This document shows, one piece after another, positions 1-9,077 of a stretch of DNA of 64,000 nt. The stretch is from Methylocaldum sp035627495. Its GTDB lineage: Bacteria; Pseudomonadota; Gammaproteobacteria; Methylococcales; Methylococcaceae. How positions within the stretch are numbered: position 1 is the first letter of the stretch; each line of letters opens with the position of its first letter. A program made the position numbers and the translations under genes. The stretch is from positions 6,978 through 70,977 of the forward strand of contig NZ_DASPLO010000159.1 in NCBI RefSeq assembly GCF_035627495.1, read 5' to 3'. The notes below the pieces were generated by a model. That model made no database searches. It was not told where the DNA came from and saw nothing but the letters and a program-made list of their open reading frames with translations.

Positions 1-632
1 TTGGTAACGCCGTCGCGCGGCACTTTCAGCATGGCCTTGGCGTGCAGCGGGATGTCGGGCCGCGACCAGGCGTCCTGGGCGGGAGACAAATCGTCGGTGT
101 TGATTTCGCCGGGTACCTTGAATACGGTCGCCGTAATGACTTCAGGCACTTTAGGGCGGCTGGTAAACCATTCGGCCTCCGCCCATGAACGCATGACCGC
201 CTGGGCATTCGCGTTGCCGCTTTCGGCCTTTTCGCAAACGTCGTGAAACGCATCGAACATCAGCAAGGTTTGCGACAAGCCCTTGGCGGCTAGCGCTCCC
301 AGGGCCGGATGATCGAGCAGATCGATGAGCGGAGCGACGTTGTATCCGCCCAGCATGGTACCGAGGAGTTCGGTTGCGCGATACGGATCGAGTATCGGCG
401 AGACTGCCTCCCTCTTGACGACGGCCGCCAAAAAACCTGCCTTGACGTAGGCGGCTTCGTCCACACCCGCCGATACCCGGTTGGTCAGCAGGTCAAGCAA
501 GAAGTCTTCCTCGCCTTGAGGCGGATTTTTAATAAGCGATACCAGCGCGGTGGTCATTTCCGCGCTTAGCGGTTTCGGCGCAAGCCCTTGCACCGCCCGC
601 TCGGCAACGTGTCTGCGATATTCTTCCAGCAT
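1..632 (-). CDS. acnB: Aconitate hydratase B, N-terminal part (cut by window edge)
   Basis: About 210 N-terminal residues of the bifunctional aconitase B, which interconverts citrate and isocitrate in the TCA cycle. The translation starts MLEEYRRHVAERAVQG and contains EEDFLLDLLTNRVSAGVDEA and GEINTDDLSPAQDAWSRPDI, stretches nearly identical in my memory to E. coli AcnB (N-terminal HEAT-like domain leading into the swivel domain). The [4Fe-4S] ligands lie beyond the window. The start ATG at 632 matches the family start. It is divergent from the HDAC-like gene across a 232-bp gap. Confidence 0.95.
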   Translation of the reverse strand, partial: MLEEYRRHVAERAVQGLAPKPLSAEMTTALVSLIKNPPQGEEDFLLDLLTNRVSAGVDEAAYVKAGFLAAVVKREAVSPILDPYRATELLGTMLGGYNVAPLIDLLDHPALGALAAKGLSQTLLMFDAFHDVCEKAESGNANAQAVMRSWAEAEWFTSRPKVPEVITATVFKVPGEINTDDLSPAQDAWSRPDIPLHAKAMLKVPRDGVT

Positions 633-864
633 GGTTTCCCCTAAAGTTTGCAATTCTGCTCGAATCGAGTTCCGAGCACCATTCGAGCCGGTCTTACGTG
701 TCGGCTAAAACGATTTCCGCTCTCTGTTTCCCGGGATAGAGCCCTTGATCTCGTGTCCCAATACCAGGGACCAATCGATCATCAAACGGTATCCGTTCTA
801 TTCCAACTTCTATACTCGGGTATTATATGGATCACCTATACGTTTATCACGCCGGACACTCGTT

Positions 865-1791
865 ATGACTTCGATTTACTTCAGTCATCAGAGTTTCTTC
901 GAGCACAATACCGGCCTTGGCCATCCGGAAGGCGCAGAACGCTTGCGTTCGATCGACCACGCGCTCAGTCAACCGGGTTTTGCCGACCTCAAGCGGCGGG
1001 AGGCACCGCGCGGCACCCGCGAACAGATCCGTTTAATCCATACCAATCGGCATATCGATTATGTATTAGGCGCCGTGCCCAGACAGGGTTTTGCCTACCT
1101 CGACGTCGACACTGTTGTCTCGCCCGGCTCGGGCGAAGCGGCTTTGCACGCCGTGGGGGCCGTATGCGCCGCCGCGGATGCCATTTTCGCCGAAGAGGCC
1201 GAAAATGCTTTCTGTGCAGTCCGGCCTCCGGGACATCATGCCGAACCCGACGCGGCCATGGGCTTCTGTTTGTTCAACAATGTCGCCATCGCGGCCGAGT
1301 ATGCCCGCAAGCGCCGGGGAATCGAACGCGTCGCAATCGTCGATTTCGACGTGCATCACGGAAACGGCACCCAACGGGCCTTCGAGGCGAATCAGGACGT
1401 CCTGTATGCCTCCACTCATCAGTCTCCGTGGTATCCCGGTACTGGAGCGGCCGAAGAAACGGGAGTCGGCAACATCATCAACGTTCCGCTTCCGGCCGGA
1501 AGCGGATCCAAGGAATTTCGCCTGGCGCTAGCTGAAAAGATTCTCCCTGTCTTAGACCGATTTTCACCCGAGTTGGTTTTAATTTCCGCCGGCTTCGATG
1601 CGCATCGGGATGATCCACTGGCCGACTTGAATCTGGTTGAGGACGATTATGCGTGGGTCACATTGGAATTGGCGGCGTTGGCGAAAAAACATGCAGGCGG
1701 TAGGCTGATATCCGTTTTGGAGGGGGGATACAACCCGGAGGCTTTAGGGAAGAGCGTGGCCGCGCATGTTCGTGCGCTGATGGAGTCCTGA
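865..1791 (+). CDS. Histone deacetylase family hydrolase (AcuC/acetylpolyamine amidohydrolase type)
   Basis: A 308-residue zinc hydrolase of the HDAC superfamily. Bacterial members remove acetyl groups from small amines, polyamines or protein lysines; the substrate here is unknown. Visible family signatures are HPEGAERL near residue 20, the His-His active-site pair in RPPGHHAEPD (124-125), the zinc-binding block DFDVHHGNGTQ (160-170) and SAGFDAHRDDPL near the C terminus carrying the third zinc ligand. The frame is open further upstream to 745, but the ATG at 865 gives the family-typical N terminus (TSIYFSHQSFFEHNTG). An AT-rich stretch around 820-840 could hold its promoter. Confidence 0.9.
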   Translation: MTSIYFSHQSFFEHNTGLGHPEGAERLRSIDHALSQPGFADLKRREAPRGTREQIRLIHTNRHIDYVLGAVPRQGFAYLDVDTVVSPGSGEAALHAVGAVCAAADAIFAEEAENAFCAVRPPGHHAEPDAAMGFCLFNNVAIAAEYARKRRGIERVAIVDFDVHHGNGTQRAFEANQDVLYASTHQSPWYPGTGAAEETGVGNIINVPLPAGSGSKEFRLALAEKILPVLDRFSPELVLISAGFDAHRDDPLADLNLVEDDYAWVTLELAALAKKHAGGRLISVLEGGYNPEALGKSVAAHVRALMES

Positions 1792-1798
1792 CGGATTA

Positions 1799-1823
1799 CA
1801 GGGTGCGCCTTGGACGCACCCTG
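1799..1823. terminator. Possible bidirectional terminator hairpin
   Basis: A perfect 9-bp inverted repeat, CAGGGTGCG and CGCACCCTG, with a 7-base loop between the convergent ends of the HDAC-like gene and ugd. There is no long T-run, so termination is inferred from position and symmetry. Confidence 0.5.
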
Positions 1824-1837
1824 TACGTTATCCGTAG

Positions 1838-3172
1838 TTAGACTAAGGACGATCCCCGTCCGATGCCGAAATAATCGAATCCCAGTGTTTTCATCCGAGC
1901 GGGATCGTAAAGATTACGGCCGTCGAAAATCACGGGATGCGACAGTTCAGACTTGATGGCGTCGAAGTTAGGACTGCGGAACACGTTCCACTCGGTGACG
2001 ATGATCAAGCCGTTGGCACCCTTTAGCGTGGCTTCAGGGCTGTCGCAGAGCGTGAGGTCGGAACGGTTCCCGTACAACCGGCCGGCTTCGTGTATCGCGA
2101 CCGGGTCGAAAGCCTGTACCTTAGCGCCCGCCGCCCAAAAGGCTTCAATGACGGCCCGGCTGGAAGCCTCGCGCATGTCATCGGTATTCGGCTTGAATGC
2201 CAGCCCCCAAAGAGCGAACGTCTTGCCTTTCAGATCGCCGTTAAAATAGGCGTTGACCTTATCGTAAAGTCTTAGCTTTTGCCGGTCGTTGACACCTTCG
2301 ACCGCTTGCAGCAACTGCGCCTGATATCCGACGTCGCGTGCGGTGCGCTCGAGCGCTTTCACGTCCTTCGGGAAGCACGAACCGCCGTACCCGCAGCCGG
2401 GATAAATGAAGTGGTAGCCGATTCGGGGATCCGAGCCGATACCGAGCCTCACCTTTTCGATATCCGCACCCAAACATTCCGCCAGATTCGCCAATTCGTT
2501 CATGAAGCTGATTTTCGTCGCCAGCATGGCGTTGGCCGCATACTTAGTCAGTTCGGCCGAACGAATGTCCATGCATACCAATCGGTCATGATTGCGATTG
2601 AACGGCGCATACAAAGCCCGTAAAAGCTCGGTGGTGCGGGGGTTATCCGTGCCCACCACGATACGATCCGGCTTCATGAAATCCTCGATGGCCGCGCCCT
2701 CTTTCAGGAATTCCGGGTTTGAAACCACGTCGAATTCGAACGGCTTCTGTCGATCGTTGAGCACCGTTTTTATCGCCTGGCGTACCTTGTCCGCCGTACC
2801 AACCGGTACCGTGGATTTATTGATCACGACGCGATAATCCTCCATGCGTTCGCCGATGCTGCGGGCGACGGCGAGCACATACTGCAGATCGGCCGATCCA
2901 TCCTCGTCCGGCGGTGTGCCGACGGCGATGAACTGAAACAAGCCGTGCCGGACCGCCAAGTCCACATCGGTGGTGAAATGCAGACGTTTAGCGGCCATGT
3001 TGCGTTCGATAATGGCATCCAAACCGGGCTCGTAAATCGGAACCTCGCCTTGGTTGAGCCGGGCGATTTTGCCTTCGTCGATATCTACGCATACCACTTC
3101 GTTGCCCACCTCGGCGAGGCAGGCGCCGGTAACGAGACCAACATAACCCGAACCAAATACCGATACTTTCAT
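1838..3172 (-). CDS. ugd: UDP-glucose 6-dehydrogenase
   Basis: A 444-residue enzyme that oxidises UDP-glucose twice with NAD to UDP-glucuronate, a precursor for exopolysaccharide and lipid A or capsule sugars. The N terminus has the Rossmann motif GSGYVGLVTGACLAEVG (7-23) and EVVCVDID. The central block GCGYGGSCFPKDVKAL carries the catalytic Cys. The C-terminal UDP-binding domain begins near TFALWGLAFKPNTDDMREA. Length and motif order are typical of the TuaD/RkpK type. It is a single gene convergent with the HDAC-like gene, with no other sugar-nucleotide genes nearby. Confidence 0.95.
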   Translation of the reverse strand: MKVSVFGSGYVGLVTGACLAEVGNEVVCVDIDEGKIARLNQGEVPIYEPGLDAIIERNMAAKRLHFTTDVDLAVRHGLFQFIAVGTPPDEDGSADLQYVLAVARSIGERMEDYRVVINKSTVPVGTADKVRQAIKTVLNDRQKPFEFDVVSNPEFLKEGAAIEDFMKPDRIVVGTDNPRTTELLRALYAPFNRNHDRLVCMDIRSAELTKYAANAMLATKISFMNELANLAECLGADIEKVRLGIGSDPRIGYHFIYPGCGYGGSCFPKDVKALERTARDVGYQAQLLQAVEGVNDRQKLRLYDKVNAYFNGDLKGKTFALWGLAFKPNTDDMREASSRAVIEAFWAAGAKVQAFDPVAIHEAGRLYGNRSDLTLCDSPEATLKGANGLIIVTEWNVFRSPNFDAIKSELSHPVIFDGRNLYDPARMKTLGFDYFGIGRGSSLV

Positions 3173-3231
3173 GAGTGTTCCTTCTTGTTAAGAGAGTCTG
3201 TGCTCGAACGCTGACAGAAACCGTCGAGCGA

Positions 3232-4416
3232 TCATGAAAAGGCTCGAAGCAAATCGGCCTTGATGTCTTCGATATTTTCCAGCCCGACCGCGATACGGAC
3301 CAAACCGTCGCCGATCCCGGCCGCGGCGCGCTCGCTTTCGCTTAGTCTACCGTGGGTGGTGGTCGCGGGATGCGTAATCGTCGTCTTCACATCCCCGAGG
3401 TTTGCGGTGATGGACAGCATCCGGGTCGCGTCAATCAGTTTCCAGGCCCCTTCCCGGCCTCCCTCGACTTCGAAGCTTACGATTCCACCGCCCCCAAATT
3501 GTTGCCGCACGGCCAGCTCATGCTGTGGATGGGATGGCAGACCCGGATAATACACTCGCCTTACCCAGGATCGGGTTTCCAGCCACCGTGCAAGGTTCAG
3601 CGCATTTTCGCTATGGGCGCGCATGCGTATCGACAAAGTTTCGAGACCCTTGAGAAACACCCAGGCGTTGAAAGGGCTCATGGAGGGTCCCCCCGTCCTT
3701 AGAAACGGATAAATCTCCTTATCCAATAACTCCTGCTGGCCGACGATCGCGCCTCCGATGCACCGTCCCTGCCCATCCAGGTACTTGGTTGCCGAATGAA
3801 TAACGATGTCCGCCCCCAATTCCAAGGGCTTCTGTAGAGCGGGCGTGCAGAAACAGTTGTCGACCACCAAAAGACTGCCGTTTTGCTTCGCAATCGTTGC
3901 AAGACGATTAATATCCGCAATCTCGGTCAGCGGATTAGAGGGGGTCTCGAGAAAAAGAAAGCGCGTCTCGGTTCTGACAGCCGCCTCCCACGCCGAATAA
4001 TCGGTCATATCCACAAAAGTGGTCGCGACACCGAATTTGCTTAGGTAATTCTGAAACAGCAAGACGGTGTTGCCGAACACGCCCCGCGAGCAGACTACAT
4101 GGTCGCCGGCCTTCAACAAACCGAAGGCTGTCGTAGCGATAGCCGCCATTCCCGATGCGACCGCGATGCAGCGTTCGCCGCTTTCCAGGGCGGCAAGCCT
4201 TTCCTCGAAAGCCCGCACGGTGGGATTGGTGAAGCGCGAGTAGATATTGCCGGGAACTTTGCCGGAAAATCTGGCGGCGGCATCCTCGGCGCTGTCGAAT
4301 ACGTAGCTGGAGGTCGCAAAGATCGGGTCGGAATGCTCCTGCTCGGCGGTCCGTCTCTGCCCTGCACGTATGGCTTGAGTCTCGACGGCATATTGCTGCC
4401 AATCCCAGTCGGTCAT
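3232..4416 (-). CDS. metZ: O-succinylhomoserine sulfhydrylase
   Basis: A 394-residue PLP enzyme of the Cys/Met metabolism family that makes homocysteine from O-succinylhomoserine and sulfide. The PLP lysine is in SATKYLDGQGR; YSRFTNPTVRAFEERLAALE, SGMAAIATT, ETPSNPLTEIADI and VVDNCFCTPALQKPLELGAD are family blocks. Its position directly after purF (35 bp gap, same strand) is the usual place for metZ in Pseudomonas-like genomes, which favours MetZ over MetB. It is the last gene of the truA-to-metZ run. Confidence 0.93.
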   Translation of the reverse strand: MTDWDWQQYAVETQAIRAGQRRTAEQEHSDPIFATSSYVFDSAEDAAARFSGKVPGNIYSRFTNPTVRAFEERLAALESGERCIAVASGMAAIATTAFGLLKAGDHVVCSRGVFGNTVLLFQNYLSKFGVATTFVDMTDYSAWEAAVRTETRFLFLETPSNPLTEIADINRLATIAKQNGSLLVVDNCFCTPALQKPLELGADIVIHSATKYLDGQGRCIGGAIVGQQELLDKEIYPFLRTGGPSMSPFNAWVFLKGLETLSIRMRAHSENALNLARWLETRSWVRRVYYPGLPSHPQHELAVRQQFGGGGIVSFEVEGGREGAWKLIDATRMLSITANLGDVKTTITHPATTTHGRLSESERAAAGIGDGLVRIAVGLENIEDIKADLLRAFS

Positions 4417-4451
4417 AACTCGTCTATCCCCTTTAAGAAAGCGTCTCGGAA

Positions 4452-5960
4452 CTAGCCCGCGTTGTGCAGATCGATGATCGACCCATCGGCCGAGCGTGTG
4501 GTTTTGGCCTGATCGTTCCGATGCCTGCTGAGACGATCGAGGTAATCTTGGTTGATATCCCCGGTCACATAATCACTGTTGAAACAAGAGGTGTCAAACC
4601 GTCCGACGGAAGGATTCCCTTTTTGGACCGCCTCGATCAAATCGTCCAAGTCCTGATAAATCAGCCAATCCGCGCCGAGCTCTTCCTGAACATCCCGTTC
4701 GCTACGCCCGTGGGCGATCAGCTCATGCGCCGCCGGCATGTCGATACCATAGACGTTAGGATAACGCACCGGCGGGGATGCGGAAGCGAAATAGACTTTG
4801 CGCGCTCCGGCGTCGCGCGCCATCTGGATGATCTGCATCGATGTGGTGCCCCGGACGATGGAGTCGTCGACCAGTAGCACGTTCTTATCTTTGAACTCCA
4901 GATCGATGGCATTAAGCTTTTGCCTGACCGATTTCTTGCGAAGTTGTTGGCCCGGCATGATGAACGTACGTCCGATGTAGCGATTCTTGATGAACCCTTC
5001 CCGGTATTTCACTCCCAACCCATTAGCGAGCTGCAAAGCCGCGGTCCGGCTTGTATCCGGAATGGGAATCACGACGTCGATGTCGTGATCGGGACGCAAT
5101 CGCAGAATTTTTTCGGCCAATTTATCGCCCATGCGAAGCCGGGCCTTGTAGACGGAGATATTGTCGATGATGGAGTCGGGTCGTGCAAAATAGACGAACT
5201 CGAAGATACACGGCGAATAAAGCACTTTTTCGGTGCATCGGCGCGTATGCAGCGTGCCGTTCTTCTCGATGATCACCGCTTCGCCCGGCAGTACGTCCCT
5301 AATGAGTTTGAATCCCAAAACGTCCAGAGCGACGCTTTCCGAAGCGATCATGTAATCGGTGCCCTTGGCGGTTTTGCGTTCGCCGAACACCAAGGGGCGA
5401 ATACCGTACGGGTCCCGAAAACCGATGATGCCGAAGCCGGTAATCATCGCAACTACCGAGTAAGCCCCCCGGCAGCGCCGGTGTACCTCAGCCACGGCAC
5501 GGAACACGTCCTCGGCACCGACCCGAAGTTTTCCCAATTCCTGAAGCTCATGGGCGAAGACGTTCAGGAGAACCTCCGAGTCGGAATCGGTGTTGATATG
5601 CCGTTGGTCTTGGGCAAACAGCTCTTCCTTCAGTACCTCGGCATTGGTCAAGTTACCGTTGTGCGCCAAACTGATCCCGTAAGGAGAATTGACGTAAAAC
5701 GGCTGAGCCTCGGCCGAGCTCGTGCACCCCGCGGTGGGATAACGGACATGGGCGATGCCCATCTTTCCCCTGAGATTCACCATGTGCCTGGTATGGAATA
5801 CGTCCCGTACCAAACCACTGTCCTTGCGCAAGTTAAAACGATCACCTTCGCAGGTGACGATACCCGCGGCATCCTGTCCCCGATGTTGCAATACGGTCAG
5901 GGCTTCATAAAGCTCCTGATTGACTTCGTCACTGGAAACGATGCCGGCAATACCACACAT
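4452..5960 (-). CDS. purF: Amidophosphoribosyltransferase
   Basis: A 502-residue enzyme for the first committed step of purine synthesis (PRPP plus glutamine to phosphoribosylamine). The N-terminal Ntn glutaminase domain starts MCGIAGIVSS, so Cys2 is the nucleophile after Met removal; HVRYPTAG and GISLAHNGNLTNA follow. The C-terminal phosphoribosyltransferase domain has the PRPP loop VLLVDDSIVRGTTSMQI. It lies between cvpA (26-bp gap) and metZ, the classical cvpA-purF linkage. Confidence 0.96.
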   Translation of the reverse strand: MCGIAGIVSSDEVNQELYEALTVLQHRGQDAAGIVTCEGDRFNLRKDSGLVRDVFHTRHMVNLRGKMGIAHVRYPTAGCTSSAEAQPFYVNSPYGISLAHNGNLTNAEVLKEELFAQDQRHINTDSDSEVLLNVFAHELQELGKLRVGAEDVFRAVAEVHRRCRGAYSVVAMITGFGIIGFRDPYGIRPLVFGERKTAKGTDYMIASESVALDVLGFKLIRDVLPGEAVIIEKNGTLHTRRCTEKVLYSPCIFEFVYFARPDSIIDNISVYKARLRMGDKLAEKILRLRPDHDIDVVIPIPDTSRTAALQLANGLGVKYREGFIKNRYIGRTFIMPGQQLRKKSVRQKLNAIDLEFKDKNVLLVDDSIVRGTTSMQIIQMARDAGARKVYFASASPPVRYPNVYGIDMPAAHELIAHGRSERDVQEELGADWLIYQDLDDLIEAVQKGNPSVGRFDTSCFNSDYVTGDINQDYLDRLSRHRNDQAKTTRSADGSIIDLHNAG

Positions 5961-5986
5961 AGATCAACTCACTTAACGAGGGAAAA

Positions 5987-6487
5987 TCATCGAAACTTGA
6001 CATAGCCGCCGAAATCCGAGGGAAGCTGGTCACGCAGCCACAAAGCTAAAGATTGGAACGGTGGAATCAACGCAGACTCTTTCCACCAAGGATCTTCCGG
6101 AAGAGGAGTCACTCCGGCGAGAAGAACCAGCACTGCAACGACAATCGTCCCGCGGCCGATTCCGAACACCATTCCCGCAAGACGGTCAGTACCTGTCAAC
6201 CCGGTACTTTGCACCAGTTTGTACAGCAAGAAACCAATTAAGCTGGCCAATATCAAGCTGGCGAAAAAAAGCACCGCAAATGACGCGGCAATCCGGGCGG
6301 AAGGAATTGAGATTACAGAATCGAGATAAACTGAAAAATCACGGCTGAAGCGCAAGCCGATCCAAGCGGCGGAAATCCAAGCACAGAGCGAAAACACCTC
6401 GCGCATCAAGCCGCGCAATAGGCCGATGAGGGCCGATAGACCAATAATCCCGACAATACAGTAATCGATCCAAACCAGATTAGGCAT
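5987..6487 (-). CDS. cvpA: CvpA family inner-membrane protein
   Basis: A 166-residue membrane protein with about four hydrophobic segments. It starts MPNLVWIDYCIVGIIGLSALIGLLRGLMREV, the usual CvpA opening with a Gly-rich first helix and LRGLxREVFSL. CvpA is needed for colicin V production and bile resistance in enterics; its molecular job is not settled. The position between dedD and purF is conserved in gammaproteobacteria and supports the call. Confidence 0.9.
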   Translation of the reverse strand: MPNLVWIDYCIVGIIGLSALIGLLRGLMREVFSLCAWISAAWIGLRFSRDFSVYLDSVISIPSARIAASFAVLFFASLILASLIGFLLYKLVQSTGLTGTDRLAGMVFGIGRGTIVVAVLVLLAGVTPLPEDPWWKESALIPPFQSLALWLRDQLPSDFGGYVKFR

Positions 6488-6557
6488 GTCGTACCGATGC
6501 CGACAGTAGAATTGATTATCGTCTTGTAAAAAGTCCGGTATCCAGCCACGCCACCGA

Positions 6558-7676
6558 TTAAGGATGCGGAACCACGAAACCTTTTATGCCGACCGTATTT
6601 TCGATCTGCTTCTGCACCTGCTCTGCCCGCGTCCGGTTCAATTCAGGGCCTACTTGGACTCGGTAGACGGAAGTTCCGGCATTGGTAACGACCTCTACAA
6701 ATGCGGGAAAGTTCGATTTTCTCAGCTTGTCGGCCAGCGATCGCGCATTGCCCTCGGCAGTGAAGCTACCGGTTTGAACAACCCACGCCGCAAGATCATC
6801 GGACTCCCCCGGCTTGGGTTCCGACGCGGGGACCTGCGGTTCCGGAAGCTTGGCGGGCGCAGCTCCCATTGTCGGCCTGGTTGGATTCTCAGCAGCTTTT
6901 GCGACTGATTCAGGCTGTACAGGTCTCGCATTGTCAAAAGAGGGCCTGGTCTGCGCCGATTTTTGGAACGAGGACGAGACAGACTTAACGCCTGCAGAGG
7001 GTTCGACTGTCTTTGTCGCCTCTGGCTTCTTCGGTCCCGCTTCGGCCGACCTCGCAGGTGCCGCCTTTGCTTTCGTTTTAGGCGGTGCAACCGATTGTTC
7101 AGTCCTTCCACGCAGCTCGGACGGCGCAGAATCACTCGCAACTTCCTCGTCCGAGGTAAACGTTAGCGGCTCCGGTTCGAGCTTGCTTTTTTTGACCGGG
7201 GCTTGTTTTACTTTAGTGGCCACCGGTTTTTCGGTTTTAACCGCCTGAACGCTTTCCTGACCGGCGGATTTAGCCGCGGGTCGGCTTTGCTCGATACCGG
7301 TGTCCTCAATCACGCCATCATCGGCGGTTATCGAATCGCTGTTCGCCGCAGGGTCCTCGCGATTTCCGGATTTTTCGCCGGAGTCGGCTACAGCCGTCCG
7401 CTCGCTCTCCGCCGTCTTGGAGTCTCCATCCGTCAAAGGAATAATCCGATAACCCGTGTCGGCATTTTCTTGTTCGTCCGACGGAGCAGCCTCGGCTGCC
7501 GATTTCGGCAGCTCGATGGATCTTTCCTCAATCTCCCTGGGAAGCGCCGGAATATCGCCCGCGCCGACGGTGCTTTGATCTCCCTGCCGGTCCTCGAACA
7601 GCATGGGCACGAAAATAACCACCAGAGAGGCGATGATGGTGGCGCCGATGAGACGTTGTTTCAGTTGTTGATCCAT
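6558..7676 (-). CDS. dedD: SPOR-domain cell-division protein, DedD-like
   Basis: A 372-residue predicted bitopic inner-membrane protein. The ATG at 7676 (MDQQLKQRLIGATIIASLVV) was preferred over the 16-codon longer frame because it gives the DedD-type N terminus: a short basic stretch then one membrane helix. Residues about 45-290 are low-complexity Ala/Pro/Ser/Lys/Glu linker. The C-terminal roughly 75 residues form a SPOR domain (AAWVVQTGSFTAEGNARSLA to IKGFVV) that binds denuded glycan strands at the septum. The MITE at 7693-7810 ends 16 bp upstream of the start codon, so this gene may now depend on sequence in that element. Confidence 0.88.
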   Translation of the reverse strand: MDQQLKQRLIGATIIASLVVIFVPMLFEDRQGDQSTVGAGDIPALPREIEERSIELPKSAAEAAPSDEQENADTGYRIIPLTDGDSKTAESERTAVADSGEKSGNREDPAANSDSITADDGVIEDTGIEQSRPAAKSAGQESVQAVKTEKPVATKVKQAPVKKSKLEPEPLTFTSDEEVASDSAPSELRGRTEQSVAPPKTKAKAAPARSAEAGPKKPEATKTVEPSAGVKSVSSSFQKSAQTRPSFDNARPVQPESVAKAAENPTRPTMGAAPAKLPEPQVPASEPKPGESDDLAAWVVQTGSFTAEGNARSLADKLRKSNFPAFVEVVTNAGTSVYRVQVGPELNRTRAEQVQKQIENTVGIKGFVVPHP

Positions 7677-7692
7677 GTACACCTCGGACTCA

Positions 7693-7810
7693 GAGGTTGT
7701 GAAAAAATCTACTACGCAGCCCAAGTCCGCTCCTGCTCGCCGTACCCCTTTGTACGCCTGCGCTTCTCGGAACGGACTCGGGCCGCTCGCGACGGCTTTT
7801 TCACAACCTC
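7693..7810. mobile_element. MITE-like element, copy 1
   Basis: A 118-bp non-coding element with near-perfect terminal inverted repeats (GAGGTTGTGAAAAA and TTTTTCACAACCTC). It is flanked on both sides by TCA (7690-7692 and 7811-7813), with C outside on the left and G outside on the right: a 3-bp TNA duplication in a CTNAG target. That target type is known for the IS1031 subgroup of IS5-family elements. The right TCA is the reverse complement of the folC stop codon. A second element of the same plan lies at 45639-45780. The interior contains GTAC repeats and no ORF. Confidence 0.75.
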
Positions 7811-9073
7811 TCAGTTCATATGAGCCAAATACTCGGAAACCAAAAAGAAGGAGCCAAACACAAGCAGAAGGTGATCGCTCTCCGCGCTCCGTCTAGCGGC
7901 ATCAAATGCCGCCGCGGCATCGGGGAAACCCGAGCGGACCGCTGAGACACCAAGACTGTCAAAAACAGCCAAAAGTTGATCGGCAGTCGCCGCTCGGGGC
8001 ATTTTGAGGGGCGCCAAATACCAATGTTCAACCAGGTCTTTTATATTATTGATTATCCCGGAAATGTCCTTGTCCCGCATAACGGCAAAGACCGCGTGTA
8101 TGGTTTTCCCGCTAAACTGGCGGCGCAGATGATCCGCCAATACCCTTACGGCCTGGGGATTGTGCGCCACATCCAATAATACAGGAATGCTTCCGGGGAT
8201 GTATTGAAACCGTCCGGCCAAAGTGACATTTCTCAATGCCTCACGAATCGCTGCTGGCGATACGGGCAAGCGGCTTTCAACTCTATGCAAGGTCTCCAGC
8301 ACAGCCGATGCATTTATTAACTGGTGATCGCCTTTTAGTGCCGGAAACGGCAAATCCGTGAGTTCGGCATTCCGTCCGAGCCAGTCCCAACTGCCACTGA
8401 GCATTTCATATCTAAAATCCCGTCCCAGATACGAAAGTGGAACGTCATGCTCCTCAGCGTATTGAACCACGGCCGCCGGCACGTCGATATCTCCGACTAC
8501 CGCAGGTCTCCCAGATCTAAAAATGCCCGCTTTCTCCAATCCTATGGCCGTGCGGGTATCACCCAACCAATCCTGGTGATCCAGGTCGATGCTGGCAATC
8601 AAGGCCACATCTGCGTCGATGATGTTCACGGCGTCCAGACGCCCGCCCAAACCGACTTCGAGCACCTGGACGTCCAGATCGGCAGCGTCGAAGATATCGA
8701 GCGCCGCCAATGTACCGAACTCGAAAAAACTAAGGGTAATCTCCTCACGCACACGTTCTATACGCTCGAACGCACCGCAAATTCGGTCGTCGCTGCTGGG
8801 TTGCCCGTCAATGCAAATTCGCTCGTTATAGCGAAGAAGATGCGGCGAAGTATAGGTGCCCACCCGGTATCCCTCGCTGCGCAAAATGGCGTCCAGCATT
8901 GCCACGCAGGAACCTTTTCCGTTGGTACCGCCAACGGTGATAGTGAAGGGCGGCTTTCCGCTATTGCCAAGCCGCCCGTAGACTTCTTTAACGCGGGACA
9001 AACCAAGATCAATGGACTTCGGGTGCAGGGTCTCCTGCCAGGCCAGCCACTCGGCCAGCGTGTTGAAACGCAT
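7811..9073 (-). CDS. folC: Bifunctional folylpolyglutamate synthase/dihydrofolate synthase
   Basis: A 420-residue Mur-ligase-like enzyme adding glutamate to dihydropteroate and to folates. It has the P-loop TVGGTNGKGSCVAMLDAIL, YTSPHLLRYNERI, DLDHQDWLG and the C-terminal LDVAHNPQAVRVLADHL. The ATG at 9073 (MRFNTLAEWLAW) lies 4 bp after the accD stop; the longer frame to 9130 would run into accD and was rejected. The stop codon TGA at 7813-7811 is one arm of the target duplication of the adjacent MITE, so that element inserted exactly at the end of the gene. Confidence 0.95.
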   Translation of the reverse strand: MRFNTLAEWLAWQETLHPKSIDLGLSRVKEVYGRLGNSGKPPFTITVGGTNGKGSCVAMLDAILRSEGYRVGTYTSPHLLRYNERICIDGQPSSDDRICGAFERIERVREEITLSFFEFGTLAALDIFDAADLDVQVLEVGLGGRLDAVNIIDADVALIASIDLDHQDWLGDTRTAIGLEKAGIFRSGRPAVVGDIDVPAAVVQYAEEHDVPLSYLGRDFRYEMLSGSWDWLGRNAELTDLPFPALKGDHQLINASAVLETLHRVESRLPVSPAAIREALRNVTLAGRFQYIPGSIPVLLDVAHNPQAVRVLADHLRRQFSGKTIHAVFAVMRDKDISGIINNIKDLVEHWYLAPLKMPRAATADQLLAVFDSLGVSAVRSGFPDAAAAFDAARRSAESDHLLLVFGSFFLVSEYLAHMN

Positions 9074-9077
9074 GGAC

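Noticed and set aside
648..1535. A 295-codon plus-strand frame overlapping the HDAC-like gene
   Set aside because: It is out of frame with the motif-bearing HDAC reading, Arg-rich, and has no recognisable features.
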